Source: Buttiauxella sp049686335
Lineage (GTDB): Bacteria > Pseudomonadota > Gammaproteobacteria > Enterobacterales > Enterobacteriaceae
Assembly (NCBI RefSeq): GCF_049686335.1
Contig: NZ_JBAVHX010000005.1
Location: forward strand, 13,776 to 77,775
Reading direction: 5' to 3'
DNA: 64,000 nt
In this document: positions 63,256 through 64,000 of the stretch, in pieces
Position numbering within the stretch: position 1 is the stretch's first letter
Layout: every line of letters starts with the position of its first letter
Program-made: the position numbers and the translations under genes
Notes under the pieces: model-generated
What the model was told of the DNA's origin: nothing
The model's input: only the letters and a program-made list of their open reading frames with translations
The model's database searches: none

Positions 63256-64000
63256 TTTTCGTTTCCTGCGTTATATATGGTTTCGGTGTCATCTCCTATT
63301 GTCTCGTAAGTCATGCTTCCAATAAAGTTTATTATAGGATCTGGTATGAAATTAGGAGCAATAGCTCCCACAACTTCACTGGCTATAGTACCAAGCCCTG
63401 CACCTCCTACAGCTCCTGGATTATCCCCTTTGTTAAGATATGTAGTCCCCATAGCAAGCAATGTATTTTGAATGAGCCCTCTCCCTGGCGCTAAAGCGCT
63501 GGTTAGTGCCGCCCAAGATGCATCTGCATAGTTAAAATCTTCTCCTTTATTTATCTGATATGTGGTGTTAGCTCCACAGCCTATAAATGAGCTCACGAAC
63601 ATTTTTGTGACCGATGCAGCTGGCCCAAATATTGCTGTAAGAGCAAGGAACGGTGTATCAATCGACCATGCTTTTAGATATTCAGAACCTGGAGTCCATG
63701 CACCTAGTGTTGATGATATATTTCCAATTGCTGTTGTAGCCTCCCCCTGTGGTAAATATGTACCGGCAGATTGTACTGCCGTGCCAATATTGGTCATTCC
63801 TGTTCCAAAATTTATTAAACCCAAAGGATCTAACGACTGAATAGGATCTAACGGATAAGTATATGGATTCCACCCTCCCGCCAACCCAATCGGATCCTGA
63901 CTGATATACCTTCCCTGAGCCGGGTCGTAATAACGGTGCCGGTTATAATGCAGCCCCGATTCTTCATCGATCTGCTGGCCCTGCATTCTCAGTGGCTGAT
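63252..64000 (-). CDS. Rhs-family protein, C-terminal part with variable toxin domain
   Basis: Open to the right window edge; about the last 249 residues are seen. The core end is clear: GLHYNRHRYYDPAQGRYISQDPIGLAGG and then SLDPLGL, the self-cleavage/hinge motif that closes the Rhs cage. After it a ~190-residue variable C-terminal domain begins (INFGTGMTNIG...). It is rich in Gly/Ala, with hydrophobic stretches FLALTAIFGPAASVTKMFV and AVGGAGLGTIASEVVGAIA. I see no known nuclease motif. Rhs effectors are delivered by type VI secretion; no T6SS gene is visible here. Confidence 0.9.
   Translation of the reverse strand, partial: QPLRMQGQQIDEESGLHYNRHRYYDPAQGRYISQDPIGLAGGWNPYTYPLDPIQSLDPLGLINFGTGMTNIGTAVQSAGTYLPQGEATTAIGNISSTLGAWTPGSEYLKAWSIDTPFLALTAIFGPAASVTKMFVSSFIGCGANTTYQINKGEDFNYADASWAALTSALAPGRGLIQNTLLAMGTTYLNKGDNPGAVGGAGLGTIASEVVGAIAPNFIPDPIINFIGSMTYETIGDDTETIYNAGNEK

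Noticed and set aside
1..64000. CRISPR array, insertion sequence or complete prophage
   Set aside because: No regularly spaced direct repeats, no transposase or integrase, and no phage structural genes were seen; the repeats present are ERIC, REP-like and CCCTCTCC palindromes.

Overview
The window is chromosomal DNA from a member of the Enterobacteriaceae outside, but close to, Escherichia/Salmonella (the Enterobacter, Leclercia, Kluyvera and Buttiauxella group would fit; I cannot fix the genus). Almost every core protein reads as an Enterobacteriaceae ortholog with near-identical length (MalT 902, GlgP 815, FdoG 1016 with selenocysteine, SodA 206, RhaB 490 aa). The intergenic spaces carry ERIC elements and short REP-like palindromes.

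Layout. 1-12.9 kb: end of gntX, nfuA with an IscR-type site, the malPQ operon with divergent malT, then glpD and glpEGR. 12.9-22.5 kb: the glycogen cluster glgBXCAP, transcribed leftwards, with one ERIC inside it between glgC and glgA. 22.5-24.8 kb: asd and yhgN. 24.8-29 kb: yicI-yicJ (alpha-xyloside use) beside selC, the tRNA-Sec gene. In E. coli K-12 this block lies far from asd/yhgN, so the order here reflects a rearrangement. 29-33.2 kb: a small accessory strip downstream of selC (orphan ORFs, a YgdI/YgdR-like lipoprotein, an interrupted small gene, an HSL-type esterase, a MazEF-like toxin-antitoxin pair). 33.2-39.7 kb: fdhE, fdoIHG and fdhD, the aerobic formate dehydrogenase. Its FdoG needs the selC product encoded 9 kb away. 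39.8-41.3 kb: asr and a cheV gene with a sigma-28-like promoter. 41.4-44.8 kb: a beta-glucoside cluster (GntR regulator, PTS IIC, GH4 phospho-beta-glucosidase). 45-58.2 kb: a large L-rhamnose locus: mutarotase, lactaldehyde reductase, a four-gene ABC importer, rhaD, rhaA, rhaB, the activators rhaS and rhaR, and the symporter rhaT. 58.4-61.5 kb: an arabinose/fucose isomerase-like protein, sodA with a Fur box, yiiM. 61.5-64 kb: an AT-rich polymorphic-toxin locus: the 3' end of an rhs gene, a small membrane protein overlapping it by 4 bp (probable immunity protein), a Sel1-repeat protein and the tail of a decayed ORF.

How the parts cooperate. MalT senses maltotriose and activates malPQ; MalP and MalQ feed glucose-1-phosphate and glucose into metabolism, and the Glg enzymes build and degrade glycogen from the same pool. 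GlpR controls glpD. The rhamnose locus covers the whole route from uptake (two transporter types) through RhaM, RhaA, RhaB and RhaD to reduction of lactaldehyde. The most promising novelty is the Rhs C-terminal domain with its small membrane partner at the right edge; next are the selC-proximal accessory strip and a structured 272-bp ERIC variant upstream of glpE.
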